Of a stretch of 64,000 nucleotides of DNA, positions 13,062 through 28,000 are shown piece after piece. Source of the stretch: Paramacrobiotus metropolitanus (Eukaryota; Tardigrada; Eutardigrada; Parachela; Macrobiotidae); the NCBI RefSeq assembly GCF_019649055.1, contig NW_026570248.1, positions 124,001 to 188,000 of the forward strand, written 5' to 3'. Position numbers and translations under genes: made by a program. The notes below the pieces were generated by a model. That model made no database searches, was not told where the DNA came from, and saw only the letters and a program-made list of their open reading frames with translations. The stretch's first letter is position 1. The number at the start of each line of letters is the position of its first letter.

Positions 13062-16000
13062 ATGGATTCAAAAAGCCCTGGTACAAGGTCATCACGACGC
13101 ATCCTGAGATCGGAGGATGTCAGTGAATCCAGTGAAATATCGGGTGTTGCTCTCGAATCACGTTATTCAGGATCTATTAGCTCCCGGCTTCGGAATGTAA
13201 ACCGCGACGAATCGAGCGAAAAAGAGGCAGATGGAAGAGTATTAGAGGTACGATTATGCATGTCCAACATGGTTAGAGAAACAATTGTGAACTAAGAAGT
13301 GGCCGCAAAGCTTGAGATTACCAAAACCTCATGTGTCCGTTTGTGTCTGTAAGGGCGCAGCGTTACTACTACCGCTAGATACAGTAATGTCCAGGCGGCA
13401 TTTCAACTTTAAAATTATGTAAAAAATTTCCCGGTTATTTATCTATCTTTCTACAGCTACTCGTACTCTGTGAGTCTGTGTCATTGGCAGCTGTAAAATA
13501 AGCGCTGAGTTTGTAATGGGTATTGGATAACTGAGCATGTAAATTTTGTACAAACCGACAAATAATTTTTAAAAGCAACCAAATTTATCGTTTCATTGGG
13601 TGATAGGGAAGAAAGAGGAGTTTGAAAAACAATTTTTTTTTCTGGATACCGGTAACTGATGAATGTTTGTTTGTAGGCTGCATTGAACTGCTAAAAATAT
13701 AGTGAAGAAAATTTTCTGAAATTTTTTCATGTAGGCCTAAAACTTTTTGGACTAGCTGTATGGTGAATTTGGGGAACTTGATAATTCGGGTAATGGCATC
13801 CGATCTAACTGCAGTTAACAGCTGGTCAAACCCTAATAAAACTAAGCAGATGTGGGACGTTAAATTGTTTCTTACTGCAGTAGTTTAACCGTTAGCGACT
13901 TCTGGATGGGAATTTTTACTAACACCGGCAAAGCTACGTGCGATTTGGTTGTAATTGAATGTCCAAAAAAAGTGTGCATTTTGGTTGCAGAGCCTTGATT
14001 TATATGTTGCGATAGCGGATTACATTCCCGGTCCGGAAGACCCAGACGGACTGGCCGTCATCGAAGGGCAAGTTGTCGAGCTGTTGGATGCCGCGAATCC
14101 TAAGCGCTATTTGATGCGGACACGCCCCGTCAGGCATGTGGCAGTCCGACAGGGCTGGATACCATCCAGTTATCTGGAGAAAAAATCTGGCGAGAGTAAA
14201 CGAAAAACACGGGAGCTACCTGATATATCCAAAGTCTCCGGGGAATCAAAGGAAAAGGAAGCATTAGCGAAGCGGGAGTAAGGCATAGGCCTTGTAAGAT
14301 GGAGCTGTATAATACGCTGACAATCTGATTATTTCAGCGCTGTGATCAAAGACATAATCGACTCCGAGCGTCAGTACGTTCAAAAGTTAAAGTTCGTGCT
14401 GGACACGTACATTAGGGCACTAGACAGACCGTCGGTCCCGGAGAATTTGCGGGGGGAAAGCGAGATATTTCTTAACTGGAAGGAATTGTGCACCTTTCAT
14501 GAAACGTATGTTTGCTACAGATGTAGGAATGGTTTGCGTAGTTGTTCAGCGCACATGTTGTTGGATGCGGCACTTTATCACGGTCAAAGTCATCAATCCT
14601 ATCCGATTGCAAATTCCTGACTCGTAACCATTTGTCTTGCTGTTGTGTAGCGTCTTGCTGCCGGGACTTGAATTCTGTGTCGATGAACCACAATACTTGG
14701 AGAAGACATTTTTGAGGCTGGTATGTGTTGCGAGGGTGCTATTTTTAGCAGCCAGCGGATGCGGTCTACTTATCAATCATGATAGACTGCTCTGCTATAA
14801 GTGAGCCAACATAATTATAGGATTTTATATGGGCATTGCAATTTTATTAAAAGATACTGTGCTAAACAAGTTTCCCAAACTTTTTTTCTAAAATTAATGT
14901 CATAACCAGGAGCGGGACTTCGATAAGTTGACCACATACTGTCGCGATGAACCGGAGGCTCAAAAACTTCTGTCTGAATCACCAGAACTCTTGGAATTCC
15001 TCGGTGTAAGCTTGAATGGCGCACAAAAATATATTTATCAATGGAAAATATATTATTTTCAGAAAATTACCCCGTTCGGCAGTTTTGAAGAAGCGGAGAA
15101 AAACATTTCCGATCTGCTGCAGTTGCCCGTGCAGCGAGTGGCCGAATATCAAAATTTCATCAAAGAGATGATCAAGTACACCTCCCGTGCCAAGCAAGAT
15201 GTTACGGGGCTGCGCAAGACGCTAGATATGCTGTTGGGTGTGCCTCATCGCGCGCAGGACATTGAACTGCTCAAGTGCATCAAAGGTTACCGCGGGAATA
15301 TTCACAAACTTGGACGGATTATTCGCCATGTACGAAATTCAAGCTATAATTTTATGTTGTTGGCGCTGCGGCTTGGGGTTTATGAGCCATATTATAGGAT
15401 CCCGTAATTATATGGGAGGATGCCGATCCGAAAAAGAAAGCTAAAGATCGACATTTGTTTCTCTTCAAAGACCGGATATTAGTAACAAAAATGGTGCGGG
15501 CCGAATCGGCCGGCGGATCACCACCCCAGTTCAATAACAAAGGAGTAATTCAGGTAAGCGGTTCGTGATTATGCGGGTGAAGTACAGTACAGTAGCCTGT
15601 TCGATAAATTTTAGTAATTGACCTTTCCAACTTCCAGACAGTGCTTGGTCATATTTCGCGGCACATTTGCGCTGAGAATAGCTAAATTATCCAGACGCTT
15701 TTATTGGACGTTGCAGTCCAAATAACGGTCGAGGTTGAAACAACTTCTGGTGTTTTTTTAGCTGTTGAACATCGATATCCGAGATTTACCTGACGAGGAT
15801 GAACGGAACTTCGCCCTCGTGGACCGATCGGGAACAGCTGGCGGTGTTAAATTTCAAACCAAATCAGTTAATGTTAAACTGGCTTGGGTCGGTGAAGTGC
15901 GCAGCCTCATCAAGGGTGGTCTATGTAAGTTCAAGATCGTTTCTATAGAATAATGCTGTCGCAGTCTTTAGACGCTAAATTACGCAATTTATGATGATTA

Positions 16001-19000
16001 TGCAGCTAGGATAGGGAGTACTCTTACACCACGAAGCTCGCAAAAGATGATTGACTTTTTTAGCTGGACTTCCAATGATTGAAGTCGATGACCCAGATCG
16101 GTCCACTTTCAGTAATCTGGCCCGTAGTAATACGGAAGATTACGAAGATCGTTCGCGATCGGGCATGGTGGATGTTCGCAGTCATACCACGAAAACTGAA
16201 GCGCAAACCATGGAAGAAATGGTGCAGGACATGCAGGGCAAATATCTGCGAGTAATGACACGTAAGTATTTGGATTTTCTGTATACAAAGTAGCATTAAG
16301 ATGCTGCAGAAGCACGACATCCTTAAAGGGCAAGCGTTACGCAATACTTGGACGTGTAGGTTGGGAAAAGTAAAGTTTACCGTGTATTTATAGAATCACT
16401 GACACGCGAGGAAGAGTATCGGGAGCTGAAAAGTATATCTGAAGGTAGGCATGCACTTAAGAGATTATGGGAATGCTTTGTATGCGGTTGTGTCGTTGTT
16501 GTGTATACTGTAATAACCGTGACGTGCCGCTGTCTCTTTTTTCTATTCGTCTATTTTCGTACTATGCTGCGTTTGTCATCTTCATGTCTTTAACCCAACC
16601 GCCAAGCAAACCCGATAGTTGCTCGTATGTATTTGCATCCGCCGTCCAGATGAGTATTTTTCACTGGAATCTGAAACTACCCCTTCCACTTCGTCCTATT
16701 TCACAGCTCCTGAGTTTGAAGACGGAACTACATTACCGTATATGCGGAAATCGACTGAACGTATTTCTTGCGTTAGTAAGTTATTACTGTCAGCTTCCAA
16801 ATTATTTATCCATGGATGGTACAATTTTATGCGTTTTCAGTTGGTGAAACCGTCAAATTTGATTGCCGAGTATGTGGTAATCCTGTTCCGGAGGTCAGCT
16901 GGTGGAAGGATGGCAAAGAATTGGAGGCTGGGGAAAAGTACGAGTTCAAGGTGGACGGACAGATTTATACGCTTATTATCCGTGATACTATGCCGGAAGA
17001 TAGAGGACTGTATACTTGTCAAGCGCATAATAAAAATGGAACTGTTCGGTATCATCCCGAATTGCTGGTTCGTGGTGGTAAGTTAAAGAACTGAAAATTA
17101 ATTTATTATATACGATACGGCAATAAAGATCAGGTGTGATCATGTGCACTTGTGCTGCAACGTTGTAAACATGAACTTTGTAGCTTTTCCTACGGAACTT
17201 ATCGACCAGCACAACTGGGAATTTTTTCATCGCCGTTCTCATTCCGTTATGGATGTGGAATCCATCACATCGGAAGTGGCCAATCAGGACGACTTTGAAG
17301 ATCACGAACGAACATCGGCCAAACGAAAAGACGAGGATATGGATTTACCCGTAGAAGACCGGAAAAGGTGACGATCGTACCGACTTTTCCAATTGCTAAA
17401 TAATCGTAAATTTTATAGACTGCGGGAGGAAGGATTAGAGGAGCAACCGAAACGCCGACATGGCGACAACGCGCCGCCAAAACTGCATTTTGTACATTTT
17501 GAGGATGATACATTCACGCTGAAGCCAAAAGAGACGCTGAAAATTGAGATTCCGTACGAAGGCAAACCGAAACCCAATCTCAAGTTCACTAAAGACGGCC
17601 GACCACTTCCAGAATCCAGACATTACCAAGTCGAAGATGCAGATGAGACAGCGCGACTAACAGTTTGGGAAGTCAGTCCATCTGATGCTGGAACATACTC
17701 CATCATTGCCGAAAACCCGTATGGTGTGGACAAGGTGGATATCACAGTGGAAATTCGTGGCCTGCCGGATGCGCCGAGAAATTTCAAAGCATCTGAAATT
17801 ACTCCGGAAACATGTATGCTCAAATGGGATATCCCGGCTCATGACGGGGGTAACCCGATTTTGCGGTACAATATCGAGCGACGTGGCGTTGGCCGGAAAA
17901 CATGGCAGCGAATTGGCACAACGAGGGAAACACATTTTGAGGCCGAGAATTTACTGGAAGATCAAACCTATGAATTTCGAGTCGCCGCTGAGAATGCCGT
18001 GGGCGAGGGCGAAGGAGCCGAACTGCAGGAACCTGTTGTTGCGAAATACACGTTTGGTATGCGTTTGCAATTGTACATTTGTCCCAGATGAGATTATTTT
18101 TCAATTTTGTGTTTGTTGTTTTGCGATAGGTCCACCTGGTCCCCCGGATACACCCGTCATATCGAACATGGCCAATCGGACGTGCACAGTGTCCTGGCAG
18201 CCACCATTGGCCAATGGGGGCTCACAGATTGTTGGCTACATACTGGAACGGCGCCATTCAATTAGCCCGCGCTGGGTAAAAGTCACCAACGATCTAATCG
18301 AATCAACGGAGTTTGTTGTGCCGGATTTACTGTCATGTAAGAGTGTTGACCGCCGGTGTCATGCTGATTAAAAGTGTCAGAACACAGTGGATGTATTTTC
18401 AGCTACTGAATATGAATTTCGCGTAATTGCCCTCAATAAAGCTGGAGAAAGCCAACCTAGTCAACCGAGTCGACCAGTAAAAACACGCGCTTGGAGCGTT
18501 GCCAGTGAAGAAGATGATGCGATGAGTGGATCAGGAAGGGGATTCCGACCCTCAATGGAACGCTCGATTAGCAATGCATCTCTGCTTGATGATGGTAGGT
18601 ACTGATGTAATCAACTACCGGTTTAAACCAATTCCCATTTAAACGGCTTCTAAAAAGTTCAGAAACTATTCGCAATAATTTCTTCATCAGTAGTTCGCAG
18701 TCAGTTCAAATACTGTAGGTAATTTTTTCAAAACAAACAGACACATTGCGGTGTTTTGTTAGACAATGTTTTCCGCCGGACGGACTCGGTGTTAAGTGGT
18801 TCGAGAGAGTCCAGCGTCGCCCGTCGGATCGTAGAGCGTCGGCTCAACGGTGACCGGTCTCCTGATCTGCGCCGAGAACTGTCGTTTCAGAGAGAAGGCA
18901 GTTACGGATTCGAAGGGGAAACTGTGGAAGAGCGCATCGAACGACGTAATCGTATACGCAGTCGTGCAAGTCAGTCTAGTCAATTGGACGAGCTTGAAAA

Positions 19001-22000
19001 GAAATTCGCGGCTGAAGACCGCCAGATCAAAACTCAGCGTAGTCGTGAGGACACGTTTGCGTGGGACACGAGTACCGCTTCCGCAGACCGAATGCGAGTC
19101 ATACCGGAAAAGCGGAGTTTCGATGATGTGCAGTCGGATACGGCGCTAGAGAGAAAGGTTCCATACACGAAACGGGCGGAATCCAATCTTAGTTTCGACA
19201 GCGAATTTTCCAGTGAATTCGCCAAGGCTAATGGAGATTTGAGCGGTTTGTATTCTCGTTGTTGCTTTAATTATGTTAATTTCCCATCTGTTTATTAATA
19301 TGAGGTGTTTTGAAATTTAGGTATGCCTGGAGCGGTAGTGCAGGAGGACACAATTTTTGTAGAGAAAGGTCGATCTCTTCACATAAATATTCCTTTTTTC
19401 GGAAGCCCGACTCCGACAGCCGTATGGAAACATAATGAGACACCAATTCATGAATCGCCTCGCGTTCGGATTGATACGCTGGGCAATGAAACTTCGCTTA
19501 ACGTCCGACAAATGGGCCCGGAAGATGGTGGCGTTTATTCATTGATCTTGGAGAATGAAACAGGAAAACTGGAAGCGCATATCAATGTTAAAATCCTAGG
19601 TACACAAAGACTTTTTTATTCATAATGACTGACCGCATCCATGTGGCAGTGATGTTCTGTAACTGAACTAGTGTGACGATGATTTTTAAGATTTTTCGTT
19701 TTATTGCAGACGCCCCTTCGGCCCCTCGAAATTTAGTTCCTGTGACTAGCACACCGGATTCAGTTACTGTACGATGGGATGAACCTGAACATGCGGGAGG
19801 TGGCCCAGTCATCAATTATGTCCTGGAAAAGCGCATTAGCGGTCGCAAACTGTGGCAGCATGCTACGGAAACGGCAGCTACAGAAGCCACCGCGGATAAC
19901 TTATTGGAAGGCCAGGAATATTATTTCCGAGTGAAAGCCGAAAATCGTTATGGTGTCGGACCAGAAGTGGAAACTACGGAACCAGTTGCTGCTAAGTGGC
20001 CATTCAACCCACCCGGCCCTTGTGCTGCACCCGAAGTCAGTGACATCCGCAAGTCATCGGCAATATTATCATGGGAGCCGCCAGCTGATGATGGCGGCAG
20101 TCCGGTCACCGGGTATTTCATCGAAAGGCGATATGCCGGAGCGCAGCGCTTCATGAAAATTACACATGAACCAGTGACTAACACCGTTTTTATGGTAACG
20201 GATCTGGTGTTGGGATTTGATTACGAATTCCGAATCATCGCTATTAACCAAGCAGGAGAAGGTCTGCCAGGATCTTCTTGTTCGCCTGTCAAACCAGCAG
20301 GTCAGTTAATTCAACGCACAATTTTAAAGGCATGAAAATCTTCTGCTACAAATGATTACATAAGCAATAAATGTTTTGACTTTTTCCTTGTTGCCTGCTT
20401 GACCATCTCTTATGCATAAGTGCACAGTACTATACTTGTAGTATGGCTATTTAAAATTGATAAAGCGATAGTTGTGCTTCGTTTTTAAGATTCATCACTG
20501 CATAGCTTTACTTTACTAGAAACGCCTAACGAATACGCGCCGAGAAAATTACCGGAAGGTAAAAAGATTGTGCAAGAAATCGAAGATGTGGAAATGACCG
20601 AATACCGGGGTAAAAAGCATGCACTCTTGGAAGAGGATAAAAACCTCGTGGTTAGACAGCAAAAGGGCGCTGCTGATCGGGCCATGTCAGAAATAGCATC
20701 CACCGTTGACGATGTCGAGTCCATTCGAGAGGAAGTCTCGATCTCTGAGCGCACTGATACTGTTCGTAAAGTTATCGGTAAACCTCATACTCCCAAACAA
20801 CCCGGGGTCGCTGAGGAAGTCGAAACAGAAGATCGCTCCAGACTGTCAGCTAAAAAACCAAAGAAAACGCGTGCTCCAACTGACGACGATGAAGAATTTG
20901 ATGAGATTTCTGAAATAAGTGAAATAACGGAACATATCGAGCGACGTACCGTTAGGCGCACGAAAGCGAAGCCGAAAAAGGTCATGGTGGATATCGGCAC
21001 TGACGCTGCACCCTTCCAGCAACCACAGTTACGACGCCCAGGCAAAGATCAGAGGATGATTGCTGTTAAGGAGGAAGAGGATTTAACACTGGAAGTTCCG
21101 TACACAGCCGCTCCTAAGCCTGAATTCACTTGGCTGAAGGACGGAAAAGTGTTAAAAGATTCAAAGCATGTACAGACTGATTCAACCGAAGAACGAGTAA
21201 TTATTACCGTGAAAGACGTCAGCAAGACCGACGCCGGACGGTATACACTGATTGCGGAGAACTTTGCTGGAATCGATAAAATTGATATTGGCGTTCAAGT
21301 TTTAGGTATACGCACGCCACCCTTGCTATTCTGCTTGTGAATATTTGCTTACACTGTTTCTTTTGTGTTTAAAGGCCCGAAAGAAACCAAAGAATCCGCT
21401 ATGATGACGGAATCAGCAGATCAGGCCCCTAAACTATTCCTTTCGAAGAAATTCGACAAAGGCACTCAAGTAGATGAACATGAGCCGTTGGTTCTGGAAG
21501 TGGCTTACAGTGGTCATCCCGTTCCCAACATAACCTGGATGAAGGATGGCAAAGTTTTGACAGCGACTGAAACGGTTACGACGGAAGTTACAGAAGATAT
21601 CGTCCGACTGGTTATTTTGGACAGCCGCACAAAAGATACTGGAACGTACTCTATACTGGCGCAGAATAAACTTGGCAACGATAAAGTCGACATCGGAGTG
21701 AAAGTCATAAGTAAGGCGTCGAACGTTTCTTTTGTCTATACAACTTATTTACTGCTTTTTTGACAGAACACGAAGAGGTGCAGGTGGATCGAGAAGTACG
21801 CCAGGCGCCGAAAGTACAAAAACCTAAACAGTACAGTAAAGCTGTACACGTGCAAGAAAACGAAGATATACGAATCGAAGTTCCAGTCACTGGCACACCG
21901 AAACCGGAAGTCCAGTGGCTGAAGGATTCTAAGCCGATTACTCGGGATCAACGAGTGCAGACTGACTTCGATGAAGAGAAAGCTGTTCTGACAATTGAGA

Positions 22001-25000
22001 AAGCCACCGCAGCTGATGCTGGTACTTATACGTTGGTAGCAGAAAACGATGCCGGTGAAGATGAAGCTGATTTTGAAATCCAAGTGATCGGTACGTATAC
22101 ATTTTAACTTTCAAGCTGTATTTCATACAAAGTATGCAATATTCTGAACAGCTAATCCGTAGTAATACAATGGCATTAAATTTTGACAGAACGGAAGGAG
22201 ACTATTACGAAGATTACCCGGACGCGTAAAGCCCCAAAGATTACAAAGCCAGCCAAACTAGATAAGCCAGTTCAGGTCAAAGAAAATCAAGATGTGGAAC
22301 TAGGTTTGCCGTTCACGGCTGGACCGGATGCAAAAGTGTCATGGCTTAAAGACGGAAAACCAGTTACGGAATCCAGGACTGTACAGACCGATACAACTGA
22401 AGAGTTTTCTAAACTAGCCATTAAGAAAGCCACGAAAAAAGACGCTGGAACATACACAATGATCGTCCAAAACGAAGTGGGGGAAGACAAGGTCTCCATT
22501 GGAGTGGAAGTGATAGGTAGGTACTACTAAGTAATTCAGCAGAAGTTTATGTCCAACTGTAACCAGTCTATAACAGCGGTTGTATATGTTGTAATGTACA
22601 TAATTATCGTATTTTCTACGTTATAATTATTGAATGTAATTCATCTGTTTGCACTAATGGTCCTGTCTTCATAAACCGTTCGTGAGGTATCAGTGGCAGT
22701 CTCTAGGTCTCAGCGTCGGGTACAGCTTCTCGTGCGTTTCTTAACCACTTTCTAGACGTTCGTTTTTATGACAACAAGTCGTCTCGTTTTCTTCTCTTTT
22801 GTGGCTTTGCGCTTTGACTGTAATCTGCGTCATAATCTGTGGAGCTGTGTCGGCTAACTGCGTTGGATAACCCGAAGTTCTGAACAGCCCGCTGATGTCA
22901 ACTTATTCGGTCACACATTAAACAGAATCCACGCCGGAGCCGCGCGCGGTACCAAAGCATGCCGAAGAACTAGAAGCTCCGAAAATTCGACGACCGTTGA
23001 GCTATGAAAAAGGCATACAAGTGGACAGCGGGGAAACCGTTCAGTTGGGCCTGACTTATTTCGGAATACCAAAGCCGGAAGTGCAGATTTTCAAAGATGG
23101 AGTGCCTGTTCGACCAGATGACCATTTGTCTTTCAGCATAGATGCTTCAAAATTGACACTAAAAATCTCCGATGCCGATGCGGCGCACTCTGGCACTTAT
23201 CGGATAGTGGCGGAGAACGAAGCAGGAAGTGATGACACTGTGATAAAGATCGAAGTTAACGGTATGTGGGCACAGTGCATCAATGGAAACTTAATTACTT
23301 CATTTATTGTGGAAATTTCTGAATTTATTTTTCATTTAGAAGTGGAAACCAAAACCACGAAAGGCGGCCTGAAACCACAGGCTAAACGACCAGTACGAGA
23401 AACCGAGGAAGAAGAGGAAGTCTCGCGTCACGAAGAAACAAAGACAACCACAACAACGAAGACCGAACACGTGAAGAAATCACCGAAACCCAAGCGTCGC
23501 AGCAGTGTTGTCGAAAGCACAACGGTGGAGACAACCTCCACTGTCGATGTTGCAATGGAAGAAGGATCGGATGCCGAAGAAATATCTCGTATTGAAGAAA
23601 TCCATGATACCAAAATCCGTACAGTCGTAACTGAGAAGCGCGTTAGAGCGAAAAAAGAGCCAGTCCAAACGCGGGACGAGGAAATGGAAACCGATGAAAT
23701 GGAGGCAACAGAAGTGTCTCATGCCGCTACCAGTACCGACCGAGCCACGTTAGTGGAACGCGCATCAAGTCCGGTTAAACAACCGCAGAAACCAAAAAGA
23801 AAACCCAGTGTAACTACAGACGAACAGGTGGAGGAAATCGTGGAAACCGTTACAACCGAAGTGGTAACCGAACGGTCTCGGCGCCCGTCAGTCAAAGAAG
23901 CAGCTGTCCCTGTTAAAATGGAAATTGAGCAGAAACCAGCACCAAAAAAGCATAAACCAGAGACTGAAGTCAGAGAAACAAAGGATGAAGAGGTGGACGA
24001 AGAATTCGTGGAAACCAAGGTAACGAAAACAACCACCACCAAAACACAGAAACCAAAACCAGTGCCGACACCGTCAGAGACATCGGAAGCTCCATCCATT
24101 CCGGAAGACGAAGACATCGAAGAAACAGTGGAAACCAAAACCACAACAGTTGTCACCAAGAAAGGAGAGAAACCAACGGTAACCGAAGTGAAAACGGTGA
24201 CTGGAAAAGGCGAAACTGCATCGGTAGGCACTGAGACGATCGAAAAGCATCCCAAATCCGTTTCTCATGTGCGAGAAACCACGAAAGGAGTAACGAAAAA
24301 GGTGCACACCGAAACCTTGCCCGAGCGACTTATCGGAGAGCCAGTAGAAATTGCGGAAGCCGAAAACATCGAAGAAGTCGTGGAAACGCTGACCACCACA
24401 GTTACGACGAAAAAGCCTCAGAAACCAAAGGTCACCGATGTAGGAGTATCCCCTATCACAGCCGAAGAGAAAGATGTACCAAGACTTAAAAAGCACCCGA
24501 AACAGGAGGAAGAACTGCCAGTGGAAGAAAGCTTCGAAACGCTGAATGAAAGAAAAACCGTCACGACCGTTGTTACCCGTAAAGGAGAAAAGCCTGTTGT
24601 CAGTACAATAACCACTGACGCGGCCAATGGCGATATAACCGTCATCGAGGAAACTAAACCCAAAGTGGCCCAAACTAATTTGACAGCGGAGAAAATCCAC
24701 GAAGCAATCGTTAAAAATCTTCCGGAAAGACCCGAAGCTGAGTCAGATGAAGAAGAAGAAATTGAAGAGACGTATGAAAAGAGAACGGTAACGGTGAACA
24801 CGAAAACGCTACACAAGGCCCACATCACGGACGAGAGTGAAGTGTCTCAAAAAGCCGGTTTAGCAACATCTGCCGATACAACTGCTCGAGCAGATAAATT
24901 TCAGCTGTTGAACGAGGAGCGTTTTATCGAAGGCCCCAAAGCCGAGTCCGAAGAAGAGATCGAAGAGGCTGTAGAAAAGAAAACGACCAAAGTAGTCACT

Positions 25001-28000
25001 AAAAAAGTGCAAAAGCCGCAACGGCAGGACGTCTTGCACCAACCGGACATTGGGCAAGAAGAAGAGGTTTTGGAAGAAGTTGTGGAAACGACGGTAACCA
25101 CCACGACCAGCAAGCCTGGTGAAAAACCGGTTGTTACTGAAGTTACCACTGTGACGCCCACTGTCAAGCCCAAAGAGAAACTGATGCCACAAGAATCCAT
25201 CGAAGCTACGGAAGAAAGTGTGGAGGAGGTACTGGAAACAAAGACTACGACAACTACCACGACGCGAAAGGTGCGAAAACATTCGGTTACGGAAGTTCCT
25301 GAAATAGCCGACGTGGCAGAGATCGAGGAAGAAAAACCCAAGCCCAAGCCGGTAGAAAAACCTGAACGAAGAAAGCGACCTGATACGGTAGAAAGCAAAA
25401 CTACAGAGACCCAAGTGACGGAGGAGAGCACTAAGGTAGTAGAAGAGAAACCTACGGTCACGAAACCCGAAAAGTCCAAACCGGCAGCTGTGAGCCATAA
25501 GCCCGATCACGGGGAATACGAGGAAATCGCCGAAACGATAACTGAGGTGGAAACCAAGCGAACAACACAAGCACAAAACCCGGTTGTGGAGAAAGTGCAT
25601 AAACCCAGCCGAGCAGAGGAGGTTAGTTCCGATGAAGAGTTCGCAATCTCGGAAGAACTGCCCAAACCGAAGAAAAAGTCGCCTGCAAGAAGCCCTGAGA
25701 AGACGGTTGAGAAGAAACCAGTAAAATCACAACAGCCACGTTCGCCAAGCCCTGAGTTGGAAGAGTCTGAAATAATTGAAATCACCGAAACAACAACAAA
25801 GGTCACTTCGATTTCGAGCACAAAGCCGGAGAAGACCCCTCGGCAACCTCTATCCACGAAAGATAAGGAAAGTTCACCGGAAAAGCCCGCGATTACGCAA
25901 ATGAAACCAACAGTGAAACGACCAGTTCGCGATGAAGAGGAAGATTTCTGGGCTCAAATAGAAAAAGTGGAAGAAATCGCGATTGGAGAAGTTGCAGAAA
26001 GGCCTAACCAACAACCTGCATCGAAGCCAGAAACCGTCGATGTTGCCGAAGAGACGACCGTGGAAACTAAAACTGAGACTGCCGTTGAAAAAGCTCCTCG
26101 AAGGGAGCGACCGAAGAAAACAGAACAACCGGCTAAAAAGCCAGCGGCTGAAGAGGTTGAAGAGACCGAAGTTATCGAAGAAGTAACTGAAAGCAAGGTC
26201 GTTCAAAAGAGCACTACTACCCCTAAACCGAAACCTCTTTCCGAAAAGGTTGCAAAGCCAGACAAGGCTACAACTGTCGAAGAAGAGGAAGAGTGGTATC
26301 CGGGGAAGGGTGAAGAGGTCACGCCTAAGAAAAAGCTTCCTGTAATCGAGAAAACAGTCGAAACAGAGGAACAGTTGTTAAAGGAAGCGCATAAGCTTGG
26401 CTTAATAGAATCGAAAACGCCCAAGGCAATCGAGGTACCTGTTGTAGATACCCATCCTTTATCGGAGTTCTCGGCGCAGGCGGACTCTGTTAGCACGAAA
26501 GAACGGCATGTTACTGAAGAAGGTATTTTAGAAGAAGTTGAGACCACTACGACCAGATCCCGTTTGACCCGTGAACCCCAACCCTCAGACAAACGAAAGG
26601 TCACGGAGGTGGCCGAAATGGGAACAGACACCATTGATAAAGTTGTAGTCGAAAAACCCATCGAAATATACGTAATAGAAAACGAAGCGGGTGAAAAAAT
26701 AGAAATTGAAGTTGAAGAGCGCAACGGAAAATTATTCGACGTGAAAACGGGAAAGGAAGTCGAGATAGAAGGATACGAAACCGGTGAGTAAACGTTTTAC
26801 ACGGCAACAGCCAATATTGGATTACAACTATTATTATTCTCATTGAACATGAAATTGCAGTAAAAACAACGGTCGAAGAGTTTGTTGAGGAATGGGAAAT
26901 GGAAACCGTCCATGAAACGGGTAAAGAACCAGCAGTGAAGGGCCGTATGGAGCAGATATACAAAACGACAACAGCAACGGCCGAAGAAGGTGGCGTAGAG
27001 CAAGTGACGACCGGAAACATCAAGCGGATCGAGTATACACAAGACGAAACCGGCAAGCATGTGGTGGAAAAGAATGAACCAATTGAAGAAAAGCGCGCAC
27101 TACTCGGTCCAGAAGCGAAAAAGCTAATGCTCGAAGGGAAGTCTGAGGTAGAAGAAGGTGTTATCGAAGAAACGAAAGAACGAACAAAACAAGTGCGCCG
27201 GCGCCGCCCTGATGGGACACAAGAAGAAGTTCCAGAAATGGAAGAAAAGACAATTGAGAAAAAACGCACGCCCATGGAAAGTCGGGTTGTTGAGACAACG
27301 GAAGAAACTGTTACGAATACGACGGTTACGGAAGAAACCGATCAGCCAAAAAAGCCCGGAAAGAAACCAGCGCCCAAGAAGCAAAACGCGGAAGGTACTT
27401 TTACTCTTTGCAGTTTGTGTGTAACGCTTTAAATGTTTTTTTTCTTGTATTTTACAGAGGTGCCACAGAAAATAGAAACAATCGAAATTGAATCAGTCAC
27501 GGATACCAAAGTGCTGCTAACTTGGGATGAGCCAAAAACAGCAAAACCGGTAGAATATGTTGTAGAAAAGAGAAAGGAAGGCAAGCAAACGTGGGTGGAA
27601 GTAAAGACTACTAAAGCCACAGAAATGGAGATAACGGATCTGGAGGAAGGCACCGCTTATGATTTCCGTGTTACTCCGGTGAATGAAGCGGGATCGGGTG
27701 AGCCAACAACCGTGCCAGAAGCCGTCCACACGAAAACCAAGCCGCATGCGCCTCAAGCCGTTCATCTGGCGGAAAAGAAAAAGACGCCAACAATTGAGTG
27801 GAAGATCCCGGAAGCTGGCGAACAGACGGGATGGAGCGACATTGAGAAATTTGTCGTAGAAGAAAGAGCCGTTAAGGACGCGGAATGGCATACCTTAACG
27901 GAACTGCCGAAAACAGAAACATCCTTCGAAGTTCCGTTTGAGACCACCGAAACGTTGAAAGAGTTGCGTGTTGTTTCTGTGAATGATATCGGCGAAAGTG

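Noticed and set aside
24074-24700. Long antisense open frames in the PEVK-like region (also 24860-25600 and 26601-27275)
   Set aside because: They are antisense to a Glu/Lys/Thr-biased exon, which leaves few stops on the other strand. The predicted Phe/Ser/Arg-rich products have no domain.
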